Assembly: GCF_027887165.1 (NCBI RefSeq)
Contig: NC_077229.1
Span: 209,385,338-209,449,337 of the forward strand
Reading direction: 5' to 3'
Source of the DNA: Monodelphis domestica
Taxonomy: Eukaryota > Chordata > Mammalia > Didelphimorphia > Didelphidae
DNA: 64,000 nt
How positions within the stretch are numbered: the stretch's first letter is position 1; the number at the start of each line of letters is the position of its first letter. Both the position numbers and the translations under genes were made by a program. Below the pieces are notes generated by a model. That model saw only the letters and a program-made list of their open reading frames with translations, was not told where the DNA came from and did not search any database. Positions 32,521-44,874 of this stretch are shown piece by piece.

Positions 32521-33742
32521 CCCTTCTGGCAAAGTATTTATTCTCTATCAGGGGAAGGAGGAGAGAGATGACAGTAAGCACATATGTGTTGTGTGCTGTC
32601 TTTCCCATGTAAGCTTTGTGTGTCCATATGCATCTCTCTAGATGTGACTCAAAGGGAGGTAAGAATAAATATCTCTAGAGTCTCTTCCCTCAACCTTTTC
32701 TCTAAGAGACACTTTGATTCCTGCCAGGAAGGAAAGTAAGAGACTGGTGCCAGAGGTTGGCCAATCTGTTCTCCGCAGATACAGGGGGACTATACTAGAA
32801 TTATATATGAATTTTCCCTAAACATTATTAGTTTAGAGGAAATAATTTAAGCTGTGCTCCTGATCACTATCCCTTAACAGTAAAGATATACCTCAAACTA
32901 TATGTCTTCTGTACCTTCCCACAAAATGCCAGGTCTACAATGAACACAGACAGTAAATAGCAACTAAACCCATTTATCCAAGTGGACAGTAAAATGAAAA
33001 TAAGAAAGGGTATACATATGAGAGTATAGCAGATAGGTCTTTTGTTGAAAGTGAAATAATTCTGTTAAACCAAAAGAGTCTTAAATCTCAACCAAAGCAT
33101 AATTTCCTGAAGTCTCTAGTGTAATAACCAAGTATTTATTAAGTTATTATTCTAGCTCCACTCATGGTTTGCCCCCTCAAAGTACAACTTACAAATTACT
33201 AAATTGGCCTAATATAAGATATATTCCAAGAGAAGACAAATATGTGTGTGCATTTATTTACACGCTTATATTGAAATATAACCGTATTTTTTTCTTTCAA
33301 AGCTATAACTGGTACACGTTTTTAAATAGTCCCACAAATTACATATTGGAATAAATATAGGACTACCAATATCGGCAATACTATAAGAGATCTTTGAAAG
33401 AAAATAAAAAGATCTACCTATATGAAAGTGTCTATGCATATGTAAATATTGTTTACAGCCCCTTTTTGCAGTGCTGTCTATATAAACCAATATGATAATT
33501 TGTGAAGCTATTTAAATGAACACACCATTTGTTTTTTACATTAAAGACAGCCTTAGAAAAGGAGGCTGGGCAATGAGAGAGATTCCCTAGGGTATCTCTC
33601 TCAGGGGGAAATCCCTGCAACCATCCCATCCCTCCCACTTGCAAAACTGTGGGAATGACCCTGGACATTCTTCCCCCACTACCACTGAGCCTTGAGAGTC
33701 ATAGGGAGGACTTGCAAAGTAATTAATATACTTGTTTTTCAG
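32521..33742. other. No recognised feature
   Basis: Mixed-composition sequence with no supported element. Confidence 0.4.
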
Positions 33743-33878
33743 GGCCCCATCCCAGCTTGTGCAGGTTTGCCCCAAAGAGGAAATACTGACAATTTGTCAC
33801 ATTTTCAAAGATGTATCCCAAGCCCCAAAGCTCCTGCTGTGATTTCTGCAGACAACGACACATATGTCAGATGGCTAA
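33743..33878 (+). CDS. Candidate internal exon of an unidentified gene
   Basis: An acceptor-like 'acttgtttttcag' ends at 33742 and a donor-like GTGAGT begins at 33879. They bound 136 bp that is open in one frame (45 codons), and the same frame is open back to 33692. The product is Pro-rich near its start (G-P-I-P-A-C) and contains P-S-P-K-A-P-A-V and D-N-D-T-Y-V. I recognise no domain. The base before the donor is A, not G, which weakens it. There is no matching neighbour exon in view. It could be a chance pair of splice-like signals. Confidence 0.25.
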
Positions 33879-34264
33879 GTGAGTGCTGATTCCTGGGTTC
33901 TGCTGCCATTCTGATCAATGCAAAAAAAAAAAAGAAATAGTAAAAGACATACACAGCAGCAGCAGCAAACAGTTATCTGCATTCATTATTTTGAACTGAA
34001 TTTTGTATTTCTCCTGTTATGTGGACATCAAATAAGAGTAGTTTCTGTCTGGGGCTCAGTGCCTTTTTGGCCCAAATCACGGGTGTCATTTTCATACGAT
34101 GTTTTCCGTTCTGCATTTCTCTAACATATCATCTTGCAGTTTATACCAAGTTACTTTCAGGGGAGATAATCTGCCTCGGTGACCTTTAGAATTCATCAGC
34201 GTTGTTTTCACTTTGGCCAGTAGGTACATACTATTTGCTATGACTGGATGTTAGCATAAGACTA
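33879..34264. other. No recognised feature
   Basis: A-run at about 33920-33930 and a short (CAG)n at about 33955-33968. Nothing else. Confidence 0.4.
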
Positions 34265-34385
34265 AGAGGCAAAGTGGCTTAATGGAAAGTGAGTTGGCCT
34301 CAGAGTCAGGAAGACCTGGGTTCAAGTTTTGTCCTGACAGTGACTACTCTGTGAGCTAGAAAAGTCAGTAATTTTCAGGGTCCCA
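34265..34385 (+). repeat. tRNA-derived SINE head
   Basis: 'gaggcaaagtggcttaatgg', 'agttggcctcagagtcagga' and 'agacctgggttcaagttttg' with a diverged 3' part. It resembles the RTESINE/THER head rather than MAR1. Confidence 0.6.
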
Positions 34386-35300
34386 AGATTTACAGAGGAA
34401 TTTCTTCATTAGGAATTGAACCCAGGTAAGGGCTAGTGTAAGCAATTACATTTAAGGGCTTGACTAAATACGTGAGAATTCTAAAATAATCTTGTGGTTG
34501 CTGATTTAAAATATTATAGCTCAAGTCAAAATGACTTTTAATAGTTTTTATTTACAAAAAGGGTGGAAAGAGTAAAAGTAGAGACATGTAAAAAGAGGAT
34601 AGAGAAGATTCTACCTTATCACACTAAATATTGCTCTGGTGCTTGGCTCAGCCTTGTTGGGCTTATTAACCCTCCACCAGAGGACCTAGAGTTACACCCA
34701 CATGGCCTCCTCCAAGACGGGAAGGCCTCTCTGTAACTAATCTGTCTCCAGACACCAGGAAAGAAGGCCAGCTATTCATTCACCCAAGATGCAGTCCAAG
34801 TCCCAAGTTACCTCAGAGGCAGGTCACCAGTAGAAGACTACTATCACAGATGACCTCAGAAGACTTCTTGCAGAAGACTCTCTCCAGGTGAAGAAGTTCA
34901 GGGCTTTTATAGTGACTTCTTGTCCCTTCCCCTCTTCACAGGGGCCAATCACAGATCCCAAATTGCCTAGCACTGCCCAGAGCCAGCAGTGTCTGTGGGA
35001 TCCACTTCCCACCTCTGAAGGTGTCAGCTCTTATCATAGGCCTCTGAAAGTGTCAGTTTTTTATTATAGGATTCACAAGTTTCTGACTGATTGAGTTATC
35101 ACCCACTTTAGCAAATGACTTGTGAATACTCTTACTTAGTATTAAGTAGGGGTGCTTTGAGTTCTAGAGTTATCACTCATTTTAGCAAGTGACTATTGAG
35201 TTCTACTTCTTCAAATAAGTGACTTGTGAATTCTCTTACTTGATGGCTAACAAAGTGTTAACTCAAAACAGACAAAAGAGAATAAAGAATTCCCTTTTAC
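34386..35300. other. No recognised repeat; moderately GC-rich centre
   Basis: The 34.6-35.1 kb part has higher GC and may be an unclassified LTR or repeat: 'gtgacttgtgaa' phrases recur near 35117 and 35219, and 'tcttactta' near 35129. No gene is supported. Confidence 0.35.
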
Positions 35301-35420
35301 ACTTGGGGTTAAGTGACTTGCCCAGGGTCACACAGCTAGGCCATATCTGAGACCATATTTGAACTCAGGGCCTCCTGTTTCTACTATCCACTCCCCAGCC
35401 ACTGAGCCCCCTAGCTACCT
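35301..35420 (-). repeat. MAR1-type SINE fragment, antisense
   Basis: 'acttggggttaagtgacttg', 'cccagggtcacacagctagg', 'gaactcagggcctcctgttt' and 'cactgagccccctagctacc'. The 3' third is missing. Confidence 0.8.
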
Positions 35421-35429
35421 TTGTCCCCA

Positions 35430-35605
35430 ATTTTTACTCTACTCATATTTTATTTGACTATATTTATTTTCATGTTTTCTTTGCCATTATATTATCAGCT
35501 CTTTGAGAGCAGAGACTATTTTTTGCCTTTCTTTGTACACCTAGCACTTAGTATAGTGCTTGGCAGGTAGTAGGTGCTTATAAATGACAACTGATTTACA
35601 AGGTG
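35430..35605 (+). repeat. L2 tail
   Basis: 'tatcagctctttgagagcag', 'agactattttttgcctttct', 'acctagcacttagtatagtg' and 'cttggcaggtagtaggtgct' form a clear sense L2 terminus. Confidence 0.75.
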
Positions 35606-36119
35606 CTGACAGTGAATTTAGATAAGAAGGGATCCTTGTTCCATGTAGTTTAGTATATTAGTTGAGGAGGGTATGTGTGGGTATTATGTATATGCATATA
35701 TAAAAACTAATAAAATAGCACATTATAAATATATATATTCATACACAATACACTCATACATATCAGTCAAAATGGGGTTCAAAAGAAGGAAGATTATTCC
35801 TGACCATGGAGATTAGGAAAATTTTCTTGGATGTCTTTTGAGCTGATATACATTTAAATTGATATGTAGAAATTAGGGGATGATGATGATGATTTTAATA
35901 ACAATAATTCACTTTATAGAACACTATAAAAATCTTCGTCACAAGCCTTCATTTCTAAATATTTCTTTTCCTAGACCCTACTGAAAGAGTTTTATCTTAT
36001 AACAAAGAACAAGAAAAGGAAGACAAAAAAACAGTTCATTGAAACTAACACATCAACATATCTTTAAGTATACTATGCACTATTCTATACTGATAGTTTC
36101 TCTCATATTTGCAAAGAAT
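35606..36119. other. No recognised feature
   Basis: AT-rich sequence with a short (GAT)n near 35880. Confidence 0.4.
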
Positions 36120-36408
36120 AGAGGAAAGTGTGTTTTCTTTTCTTTTAGGAGATCCAAGCCTGATCACTGATAATTGAACATAATTCAATTTCATAGTTTT
36201 TCTTCTTATTTTTCTTTCTGTTTAAAATGTTGTAGTCATTGTGCATAGTTTTTTTGATTGTGCTTTTTTTACTCTAGTGGTTTATATAAGTTTGTATCTT
36301 TTATATTCATTTTTTTACCATGTAGTATTATTTCATTTCATTTGTGTACCATAATTTGTTTAGCCATTATCCAAACAATGGATATTCACAGTGTTTTTTG
36401 GTACTTTG
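36120..36408 (-). mobile_element. Old L1 3' fragment, antisense (left part)
   Basis: 'aaaatgttgtagtcattgtg catag', 'accatgtagtattatttcat' and 'aatttgtttagccattatcc' parallel the L1 copy at 9.6-9.9 kb. It stops inside the 'tttgctac' region, and the element resumes at about 36867. Confidence 0.7.
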
Positions 36409-36866
36409 CCAGCAGGTATATGGAGTGCTTCAGGAGTACCAACACCATTGGCACAAGGGCTTGTTTCCTCCTTTGGTGTCTACATGTCACTCACTTCTCA
36501 CCCGTAGCTTCAAGAAGCTACAGCATGCCAAGTGGCCACCCCAATAAAAACATCTCACAGGACCTAAGCCAAATTTAGGGTAACAGAGAGGTCTCAAACC
36601 TTTAAGTAAATTAAGGAGGATGTCTACCTCAAGCATGTGCTGCAGAGTGCTCAGAGCTTGGCCAGACATTAAAGATGTCCAAGTCATCCATTGAATCCTG
36701 GGCCATCATCAGTCGTCCTGACTTTTGTCTTGACCCTGGACTTTGATGACTCTGGAAGAGAGAGTGAAGCTGACAGCTCTGTATAATTCTGTCTCTCTTA
36801 AATCCAATTCAGCCACAAGCCATGCCATTAGGCCTTTTTGAAAAGGATGAACAAAAATGAACAACT
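36409..36866. mobile_element. Unclassified ~460-bp insertion splitting an L1
   Basis: The L1 reads continuously if this block is removed, so it is a younger insertion. The block has higher GC than the host, contains 'ccaataaaaacatctcacag' and 'gctgacagctctgtataatt', and ends in an A-rich stretch at 36846-36878. I recall similar sequence as a marsupial interspersed repeat but cannot place the family. It has no frame of note. Confidence 0.55.
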
Positions 36867-37380
36867 ACTACAAAAAGTACTACTATAAATATTTTGGTGT
36901 ATATGGGATCTTTCTTCCTATTTTTGATGTCCATGTGATGTATGCCTAACAGAGGGATCTCTGAGTCAAGAGGTATGGATGTTTTAAGTCACTTTCTTAG
37001 TGTAATTGCCAAGTACAGAATCTAGAATTGTTATACCACTTCACAGCTCCACCAGTAGCAGTATATTATTAGTGTGTCTATGTGTCCACAATGGCTTCAA
37101 AATTGATTTTTTCCATCTTGCGTCAATCTTTGCCAATTTGCTGAGTTAAATCTCAGACCTGCTTTGATTTGCTTTTTCCTTATAATAGTAAGTAATTTTG
37201 AATACTTTCATTTGGTTGTTTATAGTTTCTAATTTTTTATAACTCTTTGTTCATATCCTTTGAGCACATATCAATGTGCTCAATGTGTGGACAGCCATTT
37301 AATTTTATATATTTGTGCTAGTTCTCTATATATCTTGGATACCAAGTCCTTATCAGAGATATTTGGAATAGTGTTTAAAT
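36867..37380 (-). mobile_element. Old L1 3' fragment, antisense (right part)
   Basis: 'tactactataaatattttgg tgtatatggg', 'agtcaagaggtatggatgtt' and 'cacttcacagctccaccagt' continue the L1 from the left part. Confidence 0.75.
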
Positions 37381-37469
37381 TACTTTACCAATGTAACACA
37401 ACTAATAAGTGTCTAAGGCAAGACTTAAATTGGGTCTTTCTGACTTAAAACCATTATACTATGTTACCT

Positions 37470-37625
37470 TTATTTTATATATCATGCTGATATTCTCTCA
37501 ATAAAATATAAACTCCTTAAAAGTTAAAAAATGTTTTTTCTCTATCTTTGAACCCTTAGTTTCTAGCACAGTCATTGTCACATAGTAGGGGCTGAAATAA
37601 GCACTTGCTGAATTGAATCAGGCAT
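37470..37625 (+). repeat. L2 tail
   Basis: 'aaaatataaactccttaaaa', 'gtttctagcacagtcattgt' and 'cacttgctgaattgaatca' form a sense L2 terminus. Confidence 0.6.
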
Positions 37626-37639
37626 CAGAAAACAAAAGG

Positions 37640-40500
37640 CCCCTTGTTTGCAGAACATTGTTAGGAGAGAGAAACTTTAGACAAGGTATAATATCTGCCC
37701 TAATGGAGTTTATAACTGATTGGAGGATAAGATAAAAACATAGAAAATTATAAAATATGGTATTACACTATAAATGAATTAGTCATAAAAACAAATTGCT
37801 ACATATGTCCCAAGAAGGAAAGTCATTCCTGCCTGGGGTAATCATGGGCGACTTCATAGAGGGAATAGAATTTGAATTGGGTTTTGAAAGATGAATAATG
37901 CATCAATAGTTTTTACAATCCCTTGATGACCTTAGGCTGCCCAGACTCCATCTGGGACTGCTGGGCAGGAAGAACAACATGACTGTTCATTCTACTTGGA
38001 TGAGCTGGCAGTTACCAATGAGACAGAGGATCACTAAGCCTTATCATATATCCTGTCGCTGATTTTTTAAAAAGTCTTTTGAACTTTACCATCTGCCCTG
38101 CCACTATGACTTCTCTATCTCTATGGACTGTCATCTGGTCCAATGGTGTACTTAGGGTCCTAGAACTTTACTCTCTACCTTGCTATTGGACCCTTAGGCC
38201 TTTCCATACTCCCTATAGTAGAACATATGTTGTTTCCAGCAATTAGAGGGTGAGCTCCTTGAGATCAGGGACTGTCTCATTTTTTTTCTTGTAATTCCAG
38301 CACTTCCCAGAGTGCTAGACACATAATAAGTCATCAACAAATGCTTTTTCATTCATTAAATATGTATAAAAAGGGAGAGATGGCATTCTAGGCATATGAG
38401 AATATAGGATGTGTTTGGGGACAGAGTAAATACAATGTGACTACTATATAGAATACATAAAAAAGGAGAAAAATATGATATGAGGCCAGAAAGGTAGGGA
38501 ATCATCAGACTGTAAAGTGCCTCAAATATGAGACTATAGAGTTTGAAATGTACTCAGCAGGCAATAAAGAACCACGGAAAACTCTTAAAAGATTTGACAT
38601 GGTTAGACCTATGAAAGGAATATTATTCTGGCAATGACTTACATAAAGGGTATTGGAAAGCAAGGAGTGTGAGGTAAGGAGGTCACAAAACCTGTCAGGA
38701 GGCTACTGTAATAGTTAAGTACGGTAAGAATGAGGGCCATTCTAAGGTGGTGACCTTAGCAATACAGGGGTCAGGATAAATATAATAGGTTTTGTTAAGG
38801 GAGAAAGTTGGAATTGACAGAATCTAATTGGAGGTTAGACAGAAAGAAGAAGGAAAAGGTAATTCTCACTCCCACATTACAACCATTGAAAACCAGTTTG
38901 TACCACCACTACCACCACCACCAACAACAACAAATTGCCTAGTCAGAAGGAGGAGATGTTTTGGGCAGAAAGAATGAATTTGTTTTTGAAACATTGAATT
39001 TGAGATAACAGGGAGTTAGCCAAGGCCAGTGGTGTTAGACACAATTCAAGGTGCTGGTTTAAAGCTCAGAAGAGAGGTTAAGAACATAGGTTTAAATTTG
39101 GTATCCCTCTGAATATAGATAGTTGTTAACAGGCATGGAGAACAAGCTTGGTTAGGGCTAGGCATCAGGGTTAAACATAAAGTTCTCCATCCATATCCAA
39201 TAAGGCAGGCATTTAAGTTAGTTTTGCATTGATTTCAGGGCTGGTGGACAGACCTTGGTGAGAATTTCAGTGTGGCGCATGAGAGAGTGGGGAAAATGCA
39301 AAGCAGATATGGTTCTGAGAAAATTACATCAGCCCAGTTAATGTGGCCCATGGTTTTCCCTTTCTGTCTTCCTTAGTGCTGTTACATGTGACCCTGGCTG
39401 CTTTATCTATGGGAAGAAGAGCCAGTCAGTCAGGAGCTAATGTGGTATATCTGTATTTCCTGGGGTTCTTGTACAGATTGTGGTTGAGTCCAATACTGCT
39501 TGAGAACAGTATACACTCAAAAGGGAGGCTCAGGAATGATAACGTAGCCTGAATATTTAGTCTCAGACTCATGTATCTTATATTTTACCACTTAGCTCAA
39601 TCCCCATTACTAGGAAAATTACTTAGGGTTGTAACAGACCTTAAAAGTGGGATAGAATGAGATGACTAAAAAAGAGAATAGTGAATGAGATTGTCAGCCA
39701 AGAAAAAATATAGTGAGAAAAGAATACGATGGGATCTGTGGCAGACCCTTAGAGAGCAACTACATTAAAGAAGGAGAAAGAGGATGAGGAACTATTGAAA
39801 GGAGACACATGAAGAACTGTTAACAGAGTTTAGTAAGATGACTAGGAGAATATGGCATATCTTAACCAAGGGAAGATGGTATCTAATAGAGTTGGACATA
39901 CACATATAAAAAGGTGAAGGGGGAAAAAACTAATAAGAGATCATTGGTGACCTCTGAAAGAGCAGTTTCAAAAGGGCAGATGCCCAATTGCAAAAGCTAA
40001 AAGACTTGGTATTGGGGAAGAAGAAATAGATGTGTACAACTTTTTCAAATTTAGCAATGTAGGAGGAGATGGTTTGATAAGTGGATGTCATAGGAGGGTC
40101 ATGGAAAGCCTTTTTTAAGTATTAGAAGGTTTGAGCATACCTTTGGGTAAATGGGAGGAAGACAATGATGCAGAGAAATTGAAGAATGAGACAAGAGGAA
40201 TCACTGATTACTGGAGGAAAATCAGAGGAGACAGGCAGTGGGGAGTAGAAGTAAAATCAAGGGTATAGCTAGAAGAATGATCTTTATGGGATGAGAAATA
40301 AGGGAGAGAGAGAGGGAGGTTACTGATGAAAAGTCACAAGGTGAGGAGGAAAGAACCTGTGGATATTCATGTCAAAGTCCGACCTTAGGATCATACATCC
40401 TAAGAGTGTGGTAGGCAACAGAAGATAAGGACAGTTTGGGAGCAGTGACTTGATAGATGTACGGAAGATGCATTACTGAAAAGAAGCAAGTGCTTAGTTG
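37640..40500 (-). mobile_element. Long antisense L2 LINE
   Basis: A purine-rich ~2.8-kb run with antisense L2 landmarks in order: 'tctgccctaatggagtttat', 'gcattctaggcatatgagaa', 'gacatggttagacctatgaa', 'ggaggctactgtaatagtta' and, near 39935, 'aagagatcattggtgacctc tgaaagagcagtttc', which is antisense reverse transcriptase region. An L2-tailed segment in the opposite sense (about 37920-38350, 'gagggtgagctccttgagat') and a (CCA)n/(CAA)n patch at 38905-38932 interrupt it. No frame survives. Confidence 0.6.
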
Positions 40501-40544
40501 AGGTTATATGATATGAATTTATAGTGAATGAAATCACATTGATT

Positions 40545-40650
40545 TTGTGACTTGGGTTTAAGTCCCATTTCTCTTATTGCTTGCTGTGTGACCCTAAGCA
40601 AGTCATTTTACTTAAATCTCAGTTTTCTCATCCATAAAATAGGACCATCC
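40545..40650 (+). repeat. MIR fragment
   Basis: 'cttgggtttaagtcccattt', 'gctgtgtgaccctaagcaag' and 'tcagttttctcatccataaa' form a sense CORE-SINE. Confidence 0.65.
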
Positions 40651-41205
40651 AGTAATACCACTACAAGGTTTGTATCCCAAAGAGATAAAAAATGGGGAAA
40701 GTTCTACTTACACAAAAGATTTATAGCTATTCTTTTTATGGTGGAAAAGAATTAGAAATCAAAGGGATATCCATCAATCAGGAAGTGACTGAACAAATTG
40801 TGGTATATGATGGTTATGGAATACTATTGTTCTATAAGGAATAATGAACAGGATGATTTCAGAAAGAATTGGAAAGACCTACATAAACCGATGCAGAGTG
40901 AAATAAGCAGAACCAAGAAAACATTGAACACAGTAGCAGCAATATTGTAGAATGATCAACAGTGATAGACTTAGCTACTCTTAGCAATAAGTGAACCAGG
41001 ATAATTTTGAGGGATTTATGACAAAGAATGTTATCTACCTCCAGAGAAAGAACTGTTGGAATCTTAATGCAGATGAAAACATACAATTTTTCAATTATTT
41101 ATTTGGGCTTATGTTTTAGGGTTTTGGTTTTATAAGACGACTCATTCACAAAAATGAACAATATGGAAAAATAAAGAAAATTTAAAGAAAATTTAAAAAA
41201 ATATA
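40651..41205 (+). mobile_element. L1 3' end, sense
   Basis: 'aataccactacaaggtttgt', 'gaagtgactgaacaaattgt', 'gtatatgatggttatggaat', 'gatgcagagtgaaataagca gaaccaagaaaacattg' and an A-rich tail form a classic sense L1 3' UTR, 5' truncated. Confidence 0.85.
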
Positions 41206-41534
41206 AAATGGGATGAATAGCATCTGTCCTAGAGCTACCTTCCTAGGTTGTTTAAAACTCCATTTTGGAAATATATGCTCTGGGGAACTTTGTGTTGTGA
41301 AAGAGACCATTGAAAAAGGGTTTTTGTTGTTGTTTTTTAAAAAATGAAACACAAGATTACAAAAGTAGTGTTTATCCAGAGAGAAACAAAAAGATAGTAG
41401 CTATATTGTGAGTGTTCTGCATTCTCATGCCAAGAGAAACAATGTCTTCTGGGACATGTAGTTCCTGAAGGGATTATAGGATTCATGGCCATAGAAACAA
41501 TAAACATTGCCTTTTAGTTGAAATGAGATAGTAA
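41206..41534. other. No recognised feature
   Basis: Nothing named in this interval. Confidence 0.4.
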
Positions 41535-41784
41535 CAATAACAATAATCACTAGCATTTACGTAGAATTTTAAAAGTACAAAAATACTTTACAAATATCTC
41601 ATTTTATGTTCACAACAATTCTTGGAGGTGGGTGCTCCTATTTACAGATGAGAAGACTGAGGTATATAGAGGTTAAGTGACTGTCCCAGAGTCACATAGC
41701 TATCAAGTGTCTGAGTCAGGCTTTGAACTCAGGTTTTTATAACTCCAGACCCAGCTCTCTAGCTATTGCACTGCTAGTTCTCCT
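41535..41784 (-). repeat. MIR CORE-SINE, antisense, near full length
   Basis: 'ataatcactagcatttacgt', 'actttacaaatatctcattt', 'tatttacagatgagaagact' and 'gtcccagagtcacatagcta'. One of the best-preserved MIRs in the window. Confidence 0.85.
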
Positions 41785-42029
41785 CCTATAATACTATGTT
41801 GTTCATACAATTTCATCTTAGCAAAAGATATTTTACTAATAAAAAAGGGGAAAATGTCATATATCACATTAAGAAAGGTAAATTTTAATAGACAGTAGCT
41901 ACAGCTTATTTTAAGATGGATTGCTGATTATCTTTTTCTCTTCCAAAAGCACTGCATGGGAAGAGCTGATGACTCTTTTTTGCTCTTTCCTTCCTAGCAC
42001 TTTGAAAAGCAGTCTATATAATAAAATAA

Positions 42030-42292
42030 GAGAAGTTAGGTGTCACAGTGGATAGAGTGCTGAGCCTAGAATCAGGAAAACTCATCTTCTTGGGTTCAAA
42101 TATGACTTCAGACACTAGCTGTGTGACCTTGGTCAAGTCACTTAACCCTGTTTGCCTTAGTTTCCTTATCTTTAAAAATGAACTGGAGAAAGAAATGCCA
42201 AAGCATTCTAAAATCTTTGCCAAGAAAACTCCAAAATGGATCATGACGAATTGGACATGACTGGAAAATGACTAAATAGCAGCAACATAAAT
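42030..42292 (+). repeat. RTE-tailed SINE (RTESINE1 type)
   Basis: Full-length sense copy: 'cacagtggatagagtgctga', 'cagacactagctgtgtgacc', 'tatctttaaaaatgaactgg agaaagaaatgccaaag', 'tttgccaagaaaactccaaa' and 'cgaattggacatgactgg'. Confidence 0.9.
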
Positions 42293-43351
42293 ATAAATAA
42301 TCCCACCTAACTGCTCAGGGAAAATTACAGAAGGACAGGGTGCAAGACATTTGTTCACTTAAACATGGCAGGCAGGTGAAAGTTGGGGAAAAGAAGATAT
42401 AAACTGTGTCACCATGAATCAGCAAGGAACTAGGAAGAGAGTACTGCCCATAAAATGCAAGTGGAGATCATTCTTTTAATCCTTAATCTATGAGAGACTT
42501 TGTCATGAGAAGAGCCATGAAAGAAGGCTTCAGAAAGAAAGCTATCTAGGTCTGGATCTTCATTTTTGAGTTGATGGTGCTCTTTGAAAAGACATCCAAT
42601 TCCTCTTCCTAGAGAGAGACAAGAGAGGACTTCTTGGGGAGATAGTCTAAGAAAAGGGAAGCTCATCCACCAAGAATAGAGCATCATTGCCATTTGCTAA
42701 AGGATGAGAATTTCAGGGAGAGAAGCTGCCAATTATAGATAGGGGGAGTAAAGACAGAAATATCTTCTGAGAACAGCTGGGAATGAAGAGCCAGGAAGGG
42801 AGACACCAGATAGGATGGACAAACTTTTAAGGACTCTTCCTGGAGCCCTACCCAAGACTATTGCTAAGTGATGGACTCTAAAATAAAGATTACTTGGTGG
42901 CTATGATTGCTTTACTTTGGATACGAATATCAACTTTATTAACTGGTAAGTAAAATTGTTCATAGTTTGAGCCTTGTGAGCCTGTTGTGCTTGCAAAGGG
43001 ATTGGTGACTATAGCTTACAAAGGTGTACATCTGAAGTTTCCAGCTCACTTGGGTGGGAGAAATGAGCCTCCAGAATGGACTTGTCCCTTTATATCAGAA
43101 GAAAGCTTCTGACCTAAAGGTTAAACTAAAGTTTTTCCCCTACCACTTTTAGCGTTAAGCCTCTGAAGTCTTGATAAGAGCAGTTTACAAGGCATAAACT
43201 CCAGTAATCAGTGTGAGTAAGGTATTCAACTAAAGACAGTTCATACCCTTTTCAACTTCTTTTATAGATCCTCCAGAAATTCAAGACTAATGCCAGGAGA
43301 AAATGATGCAGAACCATAACATCTTATATTTCCTCGCTCAGATTTGATAAG
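42293..43351. other. Unclassified stretch, possible old repeat
   Basis: No family recognised. AATAAA occurs near 42881 in 'ctctaaaataaagattactt', and a donor-like 'ggtaagtaaa' lies at 42945. These are isolated signals. Confidence 0.35.
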
Positions 43352-43540
43352 ATAATAATAATAGCCAACACTTACTTAGTGGACTATCTTTTAAAAAGCA
43401 CTTTTCATGTAACTCTATGAAGGAGGCTGTGCAGGTATTATCATTACTATTATAGAGATGAAAAATCTGAGGTTCAGAGAAATTTTGCCCAAGGTCACAC
43501 AGCTAGTATCAGATTTGTAATTCAAATCCTGGTCTTTTCA
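43352..43540 (-). repeat. MIR CORE-SINE, antisense
   Basis: 'aataatagccaacacttact', 'gagatgaaaaatctgaggtt', 'cagagaaattttgcccaagg' and 'tcacacagctagtatcagat'. Confidence 0.8.
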
Positions 43541-44379
43541 TTTAAAATGCTTCCATTTTACCATGGAGAAGGAGAAATTCATGAGTGAGTATGATATCAG
43601 CTTTAATCTTATTTTCCATTTTTAAAAGTCTGTTTTGTGGCCTGCTCTTGCCTTTTTTTTCTTTCCAAGGAGGAAACAGTTTATACTTGCCAAAGAAAGA
43701 ATATCCCAAGGACCAAATATAGGTCACAGGTTATTTAGGAACTATTCCTGCTATTCATAGTTTCATCAAAACTGGCTTAATACTTAATAGAAAAACTTCT
43801 CAAGCGACCTTTAGTACAGAAGTTATTAAAAATAAACTCCAATCTCAAAGAATCACCACAGGGAAAAAAAGTTGAACCAGAACTCTGCATAATAAAGATT
43901 TATAACAAATTAGGAAAAATGTAGTGACATATTTTTTTCTGTACTCTATTAACTTTTTTTCCTAAAGCCTCAGTTTTTGTATTACCTTAAAGCATGACCT
44001 GAAATCAGAGAATCCTAAAATAACAAGGGTGGGAAAGAAATCAAGACCAGACATCTGGTATAGCCCTACAAAAATGACTAGGTAGGTATTTCCTGAACCA
44101 AGCTGCCAATTTCATAGTTACAGCAGTAATAATGAGGACAGAAATAATAGTGAAAATGATGACAATGACAAAATAACAGTTGATCTGCTCAAAAACAGAC
44201 ACATGGACCAGAATTATAAAAACACAACTAGTCATTCCTAACAGATGATCATCATAAACAAACAAACCTTAAACCAAAGAAAGTCCCATCCATCACAACT
44301 CAGTTCACTTTTGAATATGGGTCATTGGGAGGGATGAGAGAGTGAAGCCAAATTACATGAGATTAGGCATTCAGGGAAT
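43541..44379. other. No recognised feature
   Basis: Repeat-poor; nothing named. Confidence 0.4.
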
Positions 44380-44700
44380 CTGAAAAACCATTCCCTTCCT
44401 CCACACCTGTATCTACCCACACCCAGCATTTGTCCTCCATTAAGCCTTCCCTGCAACTTCTAGTCTTCACTGATTTCTCCTATCTGTGAACTGCTATAGC
44501 ATTTAATATTTATAACACTCGTGACCATCATATCAGGCTGTATCGCCTTGGCTCCTGGTTGTTGCCAGTCTCATGTGCGTATCATGCCTATCCAGCTGGA
44601 CACTCTTGGAGGCTCAACCCATACATTCATAAAATTTGTAGTTGGAAGGAATCTTAAAGATAATCTGGTCCCAAACTCTCATTTTTCAGGTAAGGACATT
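44380..44700. repeat. L2-like fragment then MIR-like fragment
   Basis: 44380-44520 has sense L2 features ('ccattaagccttccctgcaa'). 44625-44700 resembles an antisense MIR lead ('aatttgtagttggaaggaat cttaaagataatctggtcc'). Confidence 0.4.
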
Positions 44701-44874
44701 TCATATTTCTTTTTTTCCCCCTGCCAGCTACTCTCATGTAGTGAAGGTGTTTAAATGGATGAGTCAAAGGCAACCTTTACTGCTGGGTTTTGCACTAAAG
44801 TGCTAATCAAGGTCCTACCCACTTACAATAATTATTGATAACTTCAATTCTTTTCTGTTTGAGAATGGTCATAG

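Noticed and set aside
42870..42955. AATAAA and a GTAAGT-like site suggesting a gene end or exon
   Set aside because: Isolated motifs in AT-rich DNA with no frame or partner sites.
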